A stretch of 64,000 nt of DNA from Biformimicrobium ophioploci (lineage in GTDB: Bacteria; Pseudomonadota; Gammaproteobacteria; Pseudomonadales; Cellvibrionaceae): assembly GCF_030270605.1 (NCBI RefSeq), contig NZ_BSYJ01000002.1:620001-684000 (forward strand). Reading direction: 5' to 3'. A program made the translations under genes and the position numbers. Under the pieces are notes generated by a model. It saw nothing but the letters and a program-made list of their open reading frames with translations. It was not told the DNA's origin and made no database searches. Of the stretch, positions 27,088 to 35,481 are shown piece after piece. How positions within the stretch are numbered: position 1 is the first letter of the stretch; every line of letters starts with the position of its first letter.

Positions 27088-28010
27088 TCATGATTTGGGT
27101 GCGCGCTCGAAGCGCTTTGGCAGTTTTGTGCGCAGCGAAATGGGCACGATTACGGGTGTTCGCCGGCTGTACGCTTTGCGCGATCACGGCAGCGGCACTG
27201 GAGCCTTCCTGGCAGGAACGCTCCGCCGAGTTCGACCTGCCTGCGGGGATAGGTTTCCACGTGGATGGGGAGCAGGCCTGGTACCTCGATATTGCCGCCA
27301 GCGCACTGGCCAACATGGCATTGCAGCTGGTGCCAGCCCTGAAACCGGCCGCAACACCGATGCGGGAATGGGCAGCTGGCGAAGGCGTTATCGCAGCCAT
27401 CAATGGAGGATTCTTTGCCGGTGACAGGGCGCTGTCACTGGTTGCAGTCGACGGGCAGGTCCTTGCCCATAACATTCCGGCACTGACACGCAATGGTGTG
27501 CAACTGCCGGTTTTGCGCAGTGCCTTTTTCCTGCATGCAGACAATACCTCCAGTATTCACTGGTCTTATCAATCTGGCAGTTCAGCGCAAGAAATACAGG
27601 TTTTTGAAAAGCCGTTGCCTTATGCTGCGGGGCAGGTAGCGCCCATCGCAGTGCCAAAAGCAGGCCGCCCGCTCGCCCTGCATGCGGCGATAGGCGGTGG
27701 CCCGCGATTGCTGACACAGGGTGTCGAAACGCTCACTTATAACGAAGAGGTTTTCTGGGGATCCGGTGTAGAGCTGGATGACGTTCGGCCGCGCACCGCC
27801 ATTTGTAGCCGGCAAAACGGGGACATCATCCTCTATGTCCACAGGGGGATAGCGCTACGCAAAGTTCCGGCAAGGTTGCGGCAATTGGGATGCTGGGATG
27901 CGATGAACCTGGATGGTGGCGGCTCCAGTGCATTCTATCTGGGTGGGCAGGAAGTCTTTGACCAGGGGCGGCCGGTACCCGCCGCCCTGTTGTTGCAAAC
28001 CAGTGGCTGA
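27084..28010 (+). CDS. phosphodiester glycosidase (NAGPA-domain) family protein, probably secreted
   Basis: A 308-residue protein whose N-terminal 40 residues are hydrophobic and basic and could serve as a signal or anchor. The domain carries VIAAINGGFFAGDRALSLV, HAAIGGGPRLLTQG, RPRTAICSRQNGDIILYV and DAMNLDGGGSSAFYLGG, the hallmark blocks of the NAGPA/phosphodiester glycosidase family. These enzymes remove N-acetylglucosamine from phosphodiester-linked sugars; bacterial members may act on exopolysaccharide or wall glycans. Its start overlaps the stop of the MaoC gene by four bases, an unexpected pairing of a CoA hydratase with a glycosidase. Confidence 0.83.
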   Translation: MIMIWVRARSALAVLCAAKWARLRVFAGCTLCAITAAALEPSWQERSAEFDLPAGIGFHVDGEQAWYLDIAASALANMALQLVPALKPAATPMREWAAGEGVIAAINGGFFAGDRALSLVAVDGQVLAHNIPALTRNGVQLPVLRSAFFLHADNTSSIHWSYQSGSSAQEIQVFEKPLPYAAGQVAPIAVPKAGRPLALHAAIGGGPRLLTQGVETLTYNEEVFWGSGVELDDVRPRTAICSRQNGDIILYVHRGIALRKVPARLRQLGCWDAMNLDGGGSSAFYLGGQEVFDQGRPVPAALLLQTSG

Positions 28011-28427
28011 TCAGGCGGTTGCCTGGCTGGATACCCGCACCAGCAGGTAAACCCAGAGCGCCAGCACACAGACATTACCGGCCATGAATGCATACAGGCG
28101 ATGCAACACGTTGTTGTAAGTCAGGTGGATAAGCGCATGAATACAACGTGCTGCCACGAATGCCCAGGCGATTCCCACCGCAAGACGGTCTTCAATACCG
28201 AGAACAACGAACAGCGTTGCCACCACGTAGAAAAGCACCGGGATCTCGAACAGGTTGCCAAAGTGGCGTGAGGATTTGGTAACGCTATCGGGCAGGTCCT
28301 GGCCCTGCATCAGGCGGTAGTAGCTGAGTGAGACCCTGCCGCTTTTAACGCTCTTGATGCGCGCGGAAAGTGTCACGGTGGTGACGATGAACGTCAGCAG
28401 CACCATGGCGAAGAGCGGATAGATCAT
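28011..28427 (-). CDS. MAPEG family membrane protein
   Basis: A 138-residue protein with four hydrophobic segments. RLMQGQDLPDSVTKSSRHFGNLFEIPVLFYVVATLFV is the MAPEG core with the FE-P motif, and AARCIHALIHLTYNNVLHRLYAFM is the typical C-terminal helix region. The family includes membrane glutathione transferases and many bacterial proteins of unknown role. Its start overlaps the stop of the upstream YbaY-like lipoprotein gene, so the two are translated together. Confidence 0.87.
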   Translation of the reverse strand: MIYPLFAMVLLTFIVTTVTLSARIKSVKSGRVSLSYYRLMQGQDLPDSVTKSSRHFGNLFEIPVLFYVVATLFVVLGIEDRLAVGIAWAFVAARCIHALIHLTYNNVLHRLYAFMAGNVCVLALWVYLLVRVSSQATA

Positions 28428-28933
28428 TGCGGGCCTTCCTTTATGTTGTCTTCCGGGGTAGGCGGTTTTTTCTGTCCGGGTTGCTGGCCAACACGCCGCA
28501 GCAGTATTTCAACGGAGCTGCCGGCGTCGTAGGTCAGCACCGGATGGACGGTATCCGATGTGAACCACAGTTGCCCATCGACTGTAATGCGTGCGCGCAC
28601 GGCATAGCGATGGTTTTCTTCAATAATCCCGGGCGCGTAGGGAATACTGAATGCGAATGGAGGGCCCGATACCTTGCTGATGGTCGTGCGGCCTAGTTCC
28701 AGCGCAGCCTTATCGGCAATCGAGATATCTTCCAGTACTGCTTCGAACGTCGCGCCGGGTGGCAGTAGCATGCGCTCCCGATAGGTGGCGACGCCTGTTA
28801 TCTGGGCCATGGCCTCCGCTTCACCACCGGAAGTGGATTCGGGTGCTGCCTTCCGGTCTGAGCAGGCACTACTGCATGTCACCAATAACATCAGCAGTGC
28901 CAGGCGAAAGTTTGTTTTTCTGGTCAGATTCAT
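28424..28933 (-). CDS. YbaY-like lipoprotein
   Basis: A 169-residue protein with a lipoprotein-type signal ending SSAC. A domain follows with ITGVATYRERMLLPPGATFEAVLEDIS, FAFSIPYAPGIIEENHRYAVRARITVDGQLWFTSD and VEILLRRVG, which matches the YbaY/YscW-type lipoprotein fold. The C terminus is charged and Pro-rich. I start at ATG 28933, the first codon of the signal peptide; the frame is open to 29020. It overlaps the MAPEG gene by four bases. Function of YbaY proteins is not established. Confidence 0.78.
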   Translation of the reverse strand: MNLTRKTNFRLALLMLLVTCSSACSDRKAAPESTSGGEAEAMAQITGVATYRERMLLPPGATFEAVLEDISIADKAALELGRTTISKVSGPPFAFSIPYAPGIIEENHRYAVRARITVDGQLWFTSDTVHPVLTYDAGSSVEILLRRVGQQPGQKKPPTPEDNIKEGPQ

Positions 28934-29084
28934 AGGGTCCCTGTATCTGGTTGCTGTGGGTATTCTAGGGGAGCGGGCAGGTAAAGAAAATGTGTCCGGG
29001 CCGGTCGGTCGCTGTAACAAAAATACCTCATGGACGCGCTAGGCTGTTGTAAACAGGGCAGTTTTGGAAGAGGGGGAACGGTAA

Positions 29085-30893
29085 ATGTGGTTGTGCCGGT
29101 TGTTTTTCACGTCGCTACTGGCGCTGTTGAGCTGTTACTTTCCGCTGCCCGGCCTGGCCCACGATGGCCTGTCAGTGCATGACGCGGCCAGCCGACTGCT
29201 CGAGCGCCTGCGAAGCAGTGATACCCCTCCGGCACTTGGCAGCAAAGATACCGGCGCATTGCTGCGATTGCTGCAGCCCGACGAGCGTCGCGCCTTTGCC
29301 GAAAACCATGTCTATTTCCGCAGCTCCCAACCAGTCGAGGTCCAGCTCGCATTCGATGTGAAGGTCGAGCAGGAGGCTTTCTGGTTGAAAGAAGCGGGCT
29401 TTGCCCCTGGCCGCAAAGTTGCGCAGTATGCCGGGCGCGGGTTCAGGGTCTGGAAGAAGTCCTACCCGGCGGGGGAGGTCAGGCTGGGCGTGAATTCCTT
29501 TTCCGGGCGGGGCTTTCACTACCTGGTAGGTCTGCGCCCCCTGACACAGGGAAGTCCGGTAACCATCAGTGAATCCTACCCGGCAGGCCTGCAGCTGGTG
29601 GAGTGTGCACCTGGCCAGCGGCCCTACCGGGACATCGAATATGCGCTGGAAAGCTGCCCGGCGGGGCTGTCAGGTACCCAGATCGTTCAGGTCGCTTCTG
29701 AATCCCGTCGGGATGCGCGTGTGCTGGATGTCCTGCGCAGTACCGTTTTCCCGGCCGGGGACTTTCCAGATCAGCTGGTGATGACCTGGGCGGGGGACCC
29801 ACAAACCACCCAGTCCCTGCAGTGGCGCAGTAGCGAGCAGGCGAACTGGGGTAAGGTCAGGCTGGAGCGGCTCGACGACGATGGCAGGGTGCTTGAGACG
29901 CGCACGCTGAACGCCGAGCGATCGCTGCTGGTGGATGATGACCTGGTCAATGATACGCGGGTCGCGCGCTATAGCCAGGCGCTCAGTGCGCTCAAGCCCG
30001 GCACGAAATACCGCTATAGCATCGGTCGCAGCGACGGCAGTGGCTGGGCGAGGCCCGGCGAGTTTTCAACTGCGCCGGCGCAACCGGAATCATTTTCGTT
30101 TGTGTATATGGGCGATGCCCAGAACGGCCTGGACCAGTGGGGCAAGCTGGCGGTCACGGCAGTACGGGAGGAACCCGAAGCACGCTTCTATATCATGGCC
30201 GGGGATCTTGTTGATCGCGGCAACGAACGCGACGACTGGGACAACCTGTTTGGCTATGGCGCGCAGATGTTTGGGCACCGTCCACTGGTGCCCGTCATTG
30301 GCAACCACGAGGTGCATGGTGGCAATCCGGACCTTTACCTGAAACTGTTTGACCTGCCGAAGAATGGCCCGGCGGGGATTGCCCCGGAAAGGGCGTATCA
30401 TTTCACATACGGCAATGCGCTCTTTGTCATTCTGGACTCCAACCTCGAACCTGCGTCACAGGCGGAGTGGCTCGATCAGGTGCTGGCGCAATCGGACGCG
30501 AAATGGAAATTTGCCGTCTACCACCACCCCGCATATTCAGCGAAACCGGAACGTTCCCATAAGGGAGTGCGCAAGCACTGGGTGCCGATATTCGACAGGC
30601 ACAAGGTCGATGTGGTCATGCAGGGGCACGATCATTCTTACCTCAGAACCTTTCCGCTTAAGGATGGTAAACAGGTGTCAGAGGGCGAGGGCACGGTGTA
30701 CGTGCTGTCTGTGAGCGGTACCAAGATGTATGAGCAGGCTCCAGGAGACTATGCGGAGTTCACGCTGGAAAACACGGCCACCTACCAGACCCTGGATATC
30801 CGGATCGAACAGGACCGGCTGATTTACCATGCCTACGATGGCAACGCACGCCTGGTGGACAGTTTTGAAATCCGAAAGGATACAGGCCGTTAA
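29085..30893 (+). CDS. secreted metallophosphoesterase (purple acid phosphatase-like)
   Basis: A 602-residue protein with a signal peptide ending near PGLAH and a long N-terminal extension. A fibronectin-like domain typical of purple acid phosphatases follows (DQLVMTWAGDPQTTQSLQWR...KPGTKYRYSIG). The metallophosphatase domain has YMGDAQNG, IMAGDLVDRGNE, VIGNHEVHGG, VYHHPAYS and QGHDHSYLRTFPL, covering all five metal-binding blocks. It should act in the periplasm or outside the cell, releasing phosphate from organic esters. The first 220 residues, with ESYPAGLQLVEC, have no family I recognise. It converges on dinB with only 11 bases between. Confidence 0.87.
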   Translation: MWLCRLFFTSLLALLSCYFPLPGLAHDGLSVHDAASRLLERLRSSDTPPALGSKDTGALLRLLQPDERRAFAENHVYFRSSQPVEVQLAFDVKVEQEAFWLKEAGFAPGRKVAQYAGRGFRVWKKSYPAGEVRLGVNSFSGRGFHYLVGLRPLTQGSPVTISESYPAGLQLVECAPGQRPYRDIEYALESCPAGLSGTQIVQVASESRRDARVLDVLRSTVFPAGDFPDQLVMTWAGDPQTTQSLQWRSSEQANWGKVRLERLDDDGRVLETRTLNAERSLLVDDDLVNDTRVARYSQALSALKPGTKYRYSIGRSDGSGWARPGEFSTAPAQPESFSFVYMGDAQNGLDQWGKLAVTAVREEPEARFYIMAGDLVDRGNERDDWDNLFGYGAQMFGHRPLVPVIGNHEVHGGNPDLYLKLFDLPKNGPAGIAPERAYHFTYGNALFVILDSNLEPASQAEWLDQVLAQSDAKWKFAVYHHPAYSAKPERSHKGVRKHWVPIFDRHKVDVVMQGHDHSYLRTFPLKDGKQVSEGEGTVYVLSVSGTKMYEQAPGDYAEFTLENTATYQTLDIRIEQDRLIYHAYDGNARLVDSFEIRKDTGR

Positions 30894-30904
30894 TGTTGCG
30901 TTGA

Positions 30905-32002
30905 TCAGAGCGGTTCCCGGACCGGTGCCACGGTTTTCTTCTCTTCCGGCCAGAGTTCATATTGTAAAGGACCGCCATCGTCCTGCAGGTCGATCAGCTT
31001 TACACCCACGCCGAGCAGCCGAATCGGGTCACTGCGTTTCTCCCAGCACAGACCCAGCAGGTGGCGAAACTCGGAAATACGGCAGGACTTGTTGGCACGT
31101 TCCTGGCTCATGCTGGTGAAATCGTGGTATTTCACTTTGACGAAGGCGCCGGAGATACGGTAGCGGTCGTCCATTTTCTGCAGTCGCTCGGTCAGACGCT
31201 CATAGAGGCGTGCCAGCTCGCGCTGCCATTGTTCAAGCCCGTCGATATCCTCACTGAAGGTGTGTTCAACACTGGCACTCTTGCGGCGCCGGTCGCTGCT
31301 GACACCGCGCTCATCGATACCGCGAGCCAGTTCGTACAGGCGCTGGCCGAATTTACCGAAACTGCGGGCCAGATCCAGTTTGCTGAAGCGGCGCAGGTCT
31401 GCACAGGTCTGGATGCCCATGTTGTGCAGTTTTTCGGCGGTGACGCGGCCCACCCCGTGAATCTTGCGCACCGCCAACTGATGCACAAATGCCTCGACCT
31501 GGTCCGGGCGAATCACGAACAGCCCGTCCGGCTTGTTCCAGTCACTGGCGACCTTGGCCAGAAACTTGTTGGGGGCGACGCCGGCGGAGATGGTGATATG
31601 CAGCTGCTCGCGGACCCGGGCCCGTATTTCCTCCGCGATCAGGGTCGCGCTGCCCTGGCAATGGGCGCTATCACTGACATCCAGATAGGCCTCATCGAGG
31701 GAAAGGGGTTCTATCCTGTCGGTATATTCAAGGAATATTTCCCTGATAGATTGGCTGACCTCACGGTATTTTTTCATGTTACCCGGTACTACCACCAGGT
31801 CCGGGCAGAGTCGCACGGCGTGCGCCGTGGCCATTGCAGAGCGCACCCCGAAGCGGCGCGCCTCGTAGTTGCAGGTGGAGATGACCCCGCGTCTTTGCGA
31901 AGAACCACCAACAGCGATAGGCTTGCCGCGCAGATTCGGGTCATCCCGCATCTCAACGGAAGCGTAAAAGCAGTCGCAGTCGGCGTGAATAATCTTGCGC
32001 AT
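30905..32002 (-). CDS. dinB: DNA polymerase IV
   Basis: A 365-residue Y-family translesion polymerase. MRKIIHADCDCFYASVEMRDDP holds the first catalytic Asp, and IEPLSLDEAYLDVSD the catalytic SLDE. GVAPNKFLAKVASDWNKPDG and VRKIHGVGRVTAEKL (helix-hairpin-helix) follow, then the little finger to residue 345. I start at ATG 32002, where the conserved MRKIIHAD begins. A LexA-type box ends two bases before this codon, so SOS control is likely. It converges on the phosphatase gene and diverges from the S9 peptidase. Confidence 0.94.
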   Translation of the reverse strand: MRKIIHADCDCFYASVEMRDDPNLRGKPIAVGGSSQRRGVISTCNYEARRFGVRSAMATAHAVRLCPDLVVVPGNMKKYREVSQSIREIFLEYTDRIEPLSLDEAYLDVSDSAHCQGSATLIAEEIRARVREQLHITISAGVAPNKFLAKVASDWNKPDGLFVIRPDQVEAFVHQLAVRKIHGVGRVTAEKLHNMGIQTCADLRRFSKLDLARSFGKFGQRLYELARGIDERGVSSDRRRKSASVEHTFSEDIDGLEQWQRELARLYERLTERLQKMDDRYRISGAFVKVKYHDFTSMSQERANKSCRISEFRHLLGLCWEKRSDPIRLLGVGVKLIDLQDDGGPLQYELWPEEKKTVAPVREPL

Positions 32003-32003
32003 A

Positions 32004-32019
32004 CTGCGATTATATACAG
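32004..32019 (-). promoter_or_regulatory. LexA box overlapping the dinB promoter
   Basis: On the minus strand the sequence is CTGT-N8-GCAG, one mismatch from the consensus CTGT-N8-ACAG, ending one base before the dinB ATG. The internal TATAAT could be the -10 element, which would put the transcription start at or near the start codon and give a leaderless mRNA. Confidence 0.7.
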
Positions 32020-32081
32020 TATTCGCTGAATTGCGCGCATGGAAGCTGAACACCATTACTCAAAATAGCGGACTCCCTATC

Positions 32082-34313
32082 GTGAAACTCAAACACCTGA
32101 TGTTGGGCGCTCTGGTTGCACTCAGTAGCCAGTCCCACGCTGAAAAGCTGACCATCGAGCGTATTTTTTCTGACCCCGCGCTGGCAGGCACGACCCCGCG
32201 TGCGCTTGAAATTTCACCGGACGGCAGCCGGGTTACCTTCCTCAAGGGGCGTGAGGAAGACTACAACCGCTATGACCTGTGGGAATACAACCTGGCTGAG
32301 GCCAGGACCCGCGTACTGGTCAATTCCGACTCCCTGCACAAGGGCGCCGAGGTACTCTCGGACGAGGAAAAAGCGCGCCGCGAGCGCCAGCGCATTTTCG
32401 GCAGCGGTATCATGGAATACACCTGGTCCGAGGACGGCAAGTCCCTGCTGTTCCCGCTGGCGGGCGATGTCTACTACTACGGCCTTGCCGACAAGGAATC
32501 TCGCCGGCTCACCAGAACCGATGCCTTCGAGACCGATGTGCGTGTTTCCCCCAAAGGCCGCTACGTATCCTATGTGCGTGACCAGGATATTTTCGTCTAC
32601 GACCTCGACAAGGGCCGCGAACGCCAGCTGACCACAGATGGTGAGGGCCCGATCAAGAACGGAATGGCCGAGTTTGTCGCGCAGGAAGAGATGGACCGCA
32701 TGACTGGCTACTGGTGGTCGCCAGACGAATCCCACATCGCCTACCTGCAGGTGGACGAGAGCCCGGTGGACCTGGTTACCCGCAGCGAGATTTATGCGGA
32801 TTCGATCAAGATGATCGAGCAGCGCTACCCGGCGGCTGGGCGCCCGAATGTGACGCTGAAGCTTGGCGTCCTCAGCCTGGAAACCGGCAAGACCCGTTGG
32901 CTCGACCTGGGCAAGGAAACCGATATCTATATCCCGCGGGTCGAGTGGGCCAATGCTGGGTTGCTGAGTTACCAGTGGCAGGATCGCAAACAGCAGAACC
33001 TCGAATTGCGCTTCTTCGATCTCGAAAGTGGCAAAACTCGAGTTGCCTTGAAGGAAAGCAGTACTACCTGGGTCAACCTACATAATGACCTGAAATTCCT
33101 GAAGGACAGTGATCGCTTTGTGTGGGCGTCCGAGCGCGACGGGTTCAAGCACCTGTACCTGTTCGATATGGATGGCCGGCTGGCCCGCCGCCTGACCAAG
33201 GGAGAGTGGGTTGTGGACGAGCTGATGGCCGTTAATGAGGAGACCGGTGAGGTGTTCTTCACAGGCCGGGCGGATACCCCTCTCGAGCGTCACCTGTATT
33301 CAACAAAGCTGGCGACAGATGCACCGGAAAAGGTGGCACGCGTATCGAAGCGTGCTGGCATGCATGAAATTAGCTTTGCCGAGGATGCCTCTGCCTACGT
33401 CGATACGTTCAGCAATACCACTACGCCAGAGCAGGTGAGCCTGCACGACGCATCCGGCAAGCGCCTGACCTGGCTGGAGGAGAACGCCGTGGAGCCCGGC
33501 CACCCGTTGCATAGCTTTATGGCGGACTGGATCGAGCCGGAGTTCGGTACTATCAAGGCGCCCGAAGGGCACGAACTTTATTATCGAATGTTTAAGCCGA
33601 AAGAGTTCGACGAAAATAAAAAATATCCAGTGATATTTTCCTTGTATGGGGGGCCTGGTGTTCAGATGGTCCACCACGGGTGGAGCAGGGCGAAAAGGGC
33701 GTACACTAGAGCATTTAACCAATATCTGGCAGAGCAGGGGTTTATTGTTTTTACCCTGGATAACAGGGGTTCGCCTGCACGCGGCAAGGCGTTCGAGGAT
33801 CCCATTTACAAGAAAATGGGTTCGGTAGAGGTCGACGACCAGGTAACCGGCGTTAAATTCCTGCGCACCCTGCCATTCGTGGATGCTGGCCGGGTCGGCG
33901 TGTTCGGCCACAGCTACGGCGGTTATATGGCACTGATGAGCATGTTCAAGGCGGGCGATTATTTTGCTGCCGGTGTTTCCGGCGCCCCGGTAACGGACTG
34001 GGCGCTGTATGACACCCACTATACCGAACGTTATATGGGCAACCCTGGGCCGGATGCGGACGCCTACGCGGCATCCTCGGTATTCCCCTATGTTGATGGC
34101 CTGAAGGGCGCGCTGCTGGTCTATCACGGCATGGCCGACGACAACGTGTTGTTTACTAACACCACCAAGCTGGTGAAGGAGATGCAGGACAAGGCGCTGT
34201 CGTTCGAGATGATGACCTACCCGGGCAAGAAGCACAGCCTGCGTGGCAAGCAGACGCGCATTCACTGGTACAGCATGGTCGAGGACTTCTTCAAACGTCA
34301 CCTGCAACCCTGA
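32082..34313 (+). CDS. secreted S9 family peptidase (dipeptidyl peptidase IV type)
   Basis: From GTG 32082 the product is 743 residues with a signal peptide ending near SHA. A beta-propeller N-terminal domain (IERIFSDPALAGTTPRALEISPDG, later AQEEMDRMTGYWWSPDE) carries the Glu residues that hold the substrate N terminus in DPP IV. The C-terminal hydrolase has GHSYGGYMAL with Ser611, HGMADDNV with Asp686 and KKHSLRG with His718. It would cleave X-Pro or X-Ala dipeptides from peptides in the periplasm or outside. The GTG start is inferred from the signal peptide; no strong ribosome-binding site is visible. A good terminator follows. Confidence 0.88.
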   Translation: MKLKHLMLGALVALSSQSHAEKLTIERIFSDPALAGTTPRALEISPDGSRVTFLKGREEDYNRYDLWEYNLAEARTRVLVNSDSLHKGAEVLSDEEKARRERQRIFGSGIMEYTWSEDGKSLLFPLAGDVYYYGLADKESRRLTRTDAFETDVRVSPKGRYVSYVRDQDIFVYDLDKGRERQLTTDGEGPIKNGMAEFVAQEEMDRMTGYWWSPDESHIAYLQVDESPVDLVTRSEIYADSIKMIEQRYPAAGRPNVTLKLGVLSLETGKTRWLDLGKETDIYIPRVEWANAGLLSYQWQDRKQQNLELRFFDLESGKTRVALKESSTTWVNLHNDLKFLKDSDRFVWASERDGFKHLYLFDMDGRLARRLTKGEWVVDELMAVNEETGEVFFTGRADTPLERHLYSTKLATDAPEKVARVSKRAGMHEISFAEDASAYVDTFSNTTTPEQVSLHDASGKRLTWLEENAVEPGHPLHSFMADWIEPEFGTIKAPEGHELYYRMFKPKEFDENKKYPVIFSLYGGPGVQMVHHGWSRAKRAYTRAFNQYLAEQGFIVFTLDNRGSPARGKAFEDPIYKKMGSVEVDDQVTGVKFLRTLPFVDAGRVGVFGHSYGGYMALMSMFKAGDYFAAGVSGAPVTDWALYDTHYTERYMGNPGPDADAYAASSVFPYVDGLKGALLVYHGMADDNVLFTNTTKLVKEMQDKALSFEMMTYPGKKHSLRGKQTRIHWYSMVEDFFKRHLQP

Positions 34314-34323
34314 TGCAGTGACC

Positions 34324-34362
34324 GCGGCCATCCCGGCAGGGTGGCCGCAATTTCTTCTTTCT
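34324..34362 (+). terminator. Rho-independent terminator after the S9 peptidase gene
   Basis: GCGGCCA-T-CCC (34324-34334) pairs with GGG-TGGCCGC (34339-34348) around a GGCA loop, with one bulged T. A T-rich tract follows. Confidence 0.75.
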
Positions 34363-34542
34363 ACCCTTTTACATTGCGGTATGAGTTTTCCGGGAAAAAC
34401 CGGCGACGAATCCCGCGCATAAATCTTTTAAAAGTCGTTGTTTTTTCTGGCGGCCTGTCATTGCACTGCTACTTTCAAAGTAAGCAAGCGTCGCAAAAAT
34501 TTGCGGTCGCGCGAAGCGTAATGAATAAGGAAAACAAGCGCC

Positions 34543-34773
34543 ATGGAATTCAATTTCCTGCACGGGCCTGCGGATATATTCGGGCTTGTTGTTATTTTGT
34601 TCAGCCTTGTGCTTATTTTTGCGCAGGCCTATGAGCAGAACAACACCCGGGGTATAGGGTTTTTGTTCCTATCCCCGGTACTGATTCCGGTGTTTATCAT
34701 CACGAACTGGAAGATGGCCAATGCGTGGGTCTATGGCACCGTGATTGGCGCACTGGTAATCTGGTTTTTTTGA
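34543..34773 (+). CDS. small membrane protein of unknown function
   Basis: A 76-residue protein with two or three hydrophobic segments: FGLVVILFSLVLIFAQAY, GIGFLFLSPVLIPVFII and WVYGTVIGALVIWFF. Short polar loops separate them (EQNNTRG, TNWKMANA). I do not recognise a family. The terminator upstream suggests its own promoter within 34363-34542, but I cannot assign one with confidence. A PqiA-like gene follows 75 bases downstream. Confidence 0.6.
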   Translation: MEFNFLHGPADIFGLVVILFSLVLIFAQAYEQNNTRGIGFLFLSPVLIPVFIITNWKMANAWVYGTVIGALVIWFF

Positions 34774-34848
34774 CAAACGCAATCTTCGCTTTCCGTTTCC
34801 CCAAACCTCTCCGACAATATCAAATGTGAATCCTGTCGCGGAGGCTGC

Positions 34849-35472
34849 ATGCCCACCAGAAAAATCATTGCATTGTGCGCCATCTTCGGCGCGCTGTTAT
34901 TGCTTTATCCCGGGGTAACCCAGCCCGTCCTGACCCTGACCGGCACCATCGAGAAGTCGGAGCTTATCCGCGGGGCGATAGATGCGTTTGCGGGGGAAAG
35001 TGATGACAACCGGCGTATGCTGACGATGTTTTCCAGCATGCTGGGGCTCGACCGGATTGAGGGACAGGTGGAGGCCTATAACGAGACCCGCAGTATTCTG
35101 GGAACAGCGGAAGCCCTCTGGGATGGTGGTGACGAGCTGGTTGCGTTCCTGGTGGTGCTGTTCAGCATTGTCATTCCGCTGACCAAGCTATGGATGCAGC
35201 TTGTTTACCTGGTATTGCCGCATGAGCTGTGGCAGGCGCGGATCGGGCGCTTTATCGGTGCGGTAAGCAAGTGGTCGATGGCGGACGTTTTCCTGATGTC
35301 CATTATCGTCGCCTACCTGGCTGGCAGTGCCAAGGGCAAGATGGGACAGATGCTGACGCTGGACGCGCAGCTGGAGGTGGGGTTCTACTGGTTCTTGGCC
35401 TACTGCCTTTTCTCCATTGCCTCGACGCTGTTGATTGTGCGGCCCGAGCAGCGGGCCGCATCACAATCCTAG
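34849..35472 (+). CDS. single-domain PqiA-like inner-membrane protein
   Basis: A 207-residue protein with four hydrophobic segments. SKWSMADVFLMSIIVAYLAGSAKGKMG is the most conserved block of PqiA (paraquat-inducible protein A) and VVLFSIVIPLTKLWMQL precedes it. E. coli PqiA has two such domains with zinc-ribbon cysteines and works with the MCE protein PqiB. This copy is one domain, lacks the CxxC pairs, and has no pqiB or pqiC beside it, so it is an orphan of unknown role. Confidence 0.83.
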   Translation: MPTRKIIALCAIFGALLLLYPGVTQPVLTLTGTIEKSELIRGAIDAFAGESDDNRRMLTMFSSMLGLDRIEGQVEAYNETRSILGTAEALWDGGDELVAFLVVLFSIVIPLTKLWMQLVYLVLPHELWQARIGRFIGAVSKWSMADVFLMSIIVAYLAGSAKGKMGQMLTLDAQLEVGFYWFLAYCLFSIASTLLIVRPEQRAASQS

Positions 35473-35481
35473 CTGGATGGC

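Noticed and set aside
31061-32029. Open frame of about 320 codons on the plus strand opposite dinB
   Set aside because: It mirrors dinB codons and has no ribosome-binding site or family motif; dinB has its catalytic residues in the other strand.
33300-34331. Open frame of about 340 codons on the minus strand opposite the S9 peptidase gene
   Set aside because: It covers the catalytic domain of the peptidase in antisense and shows no domain of its own.
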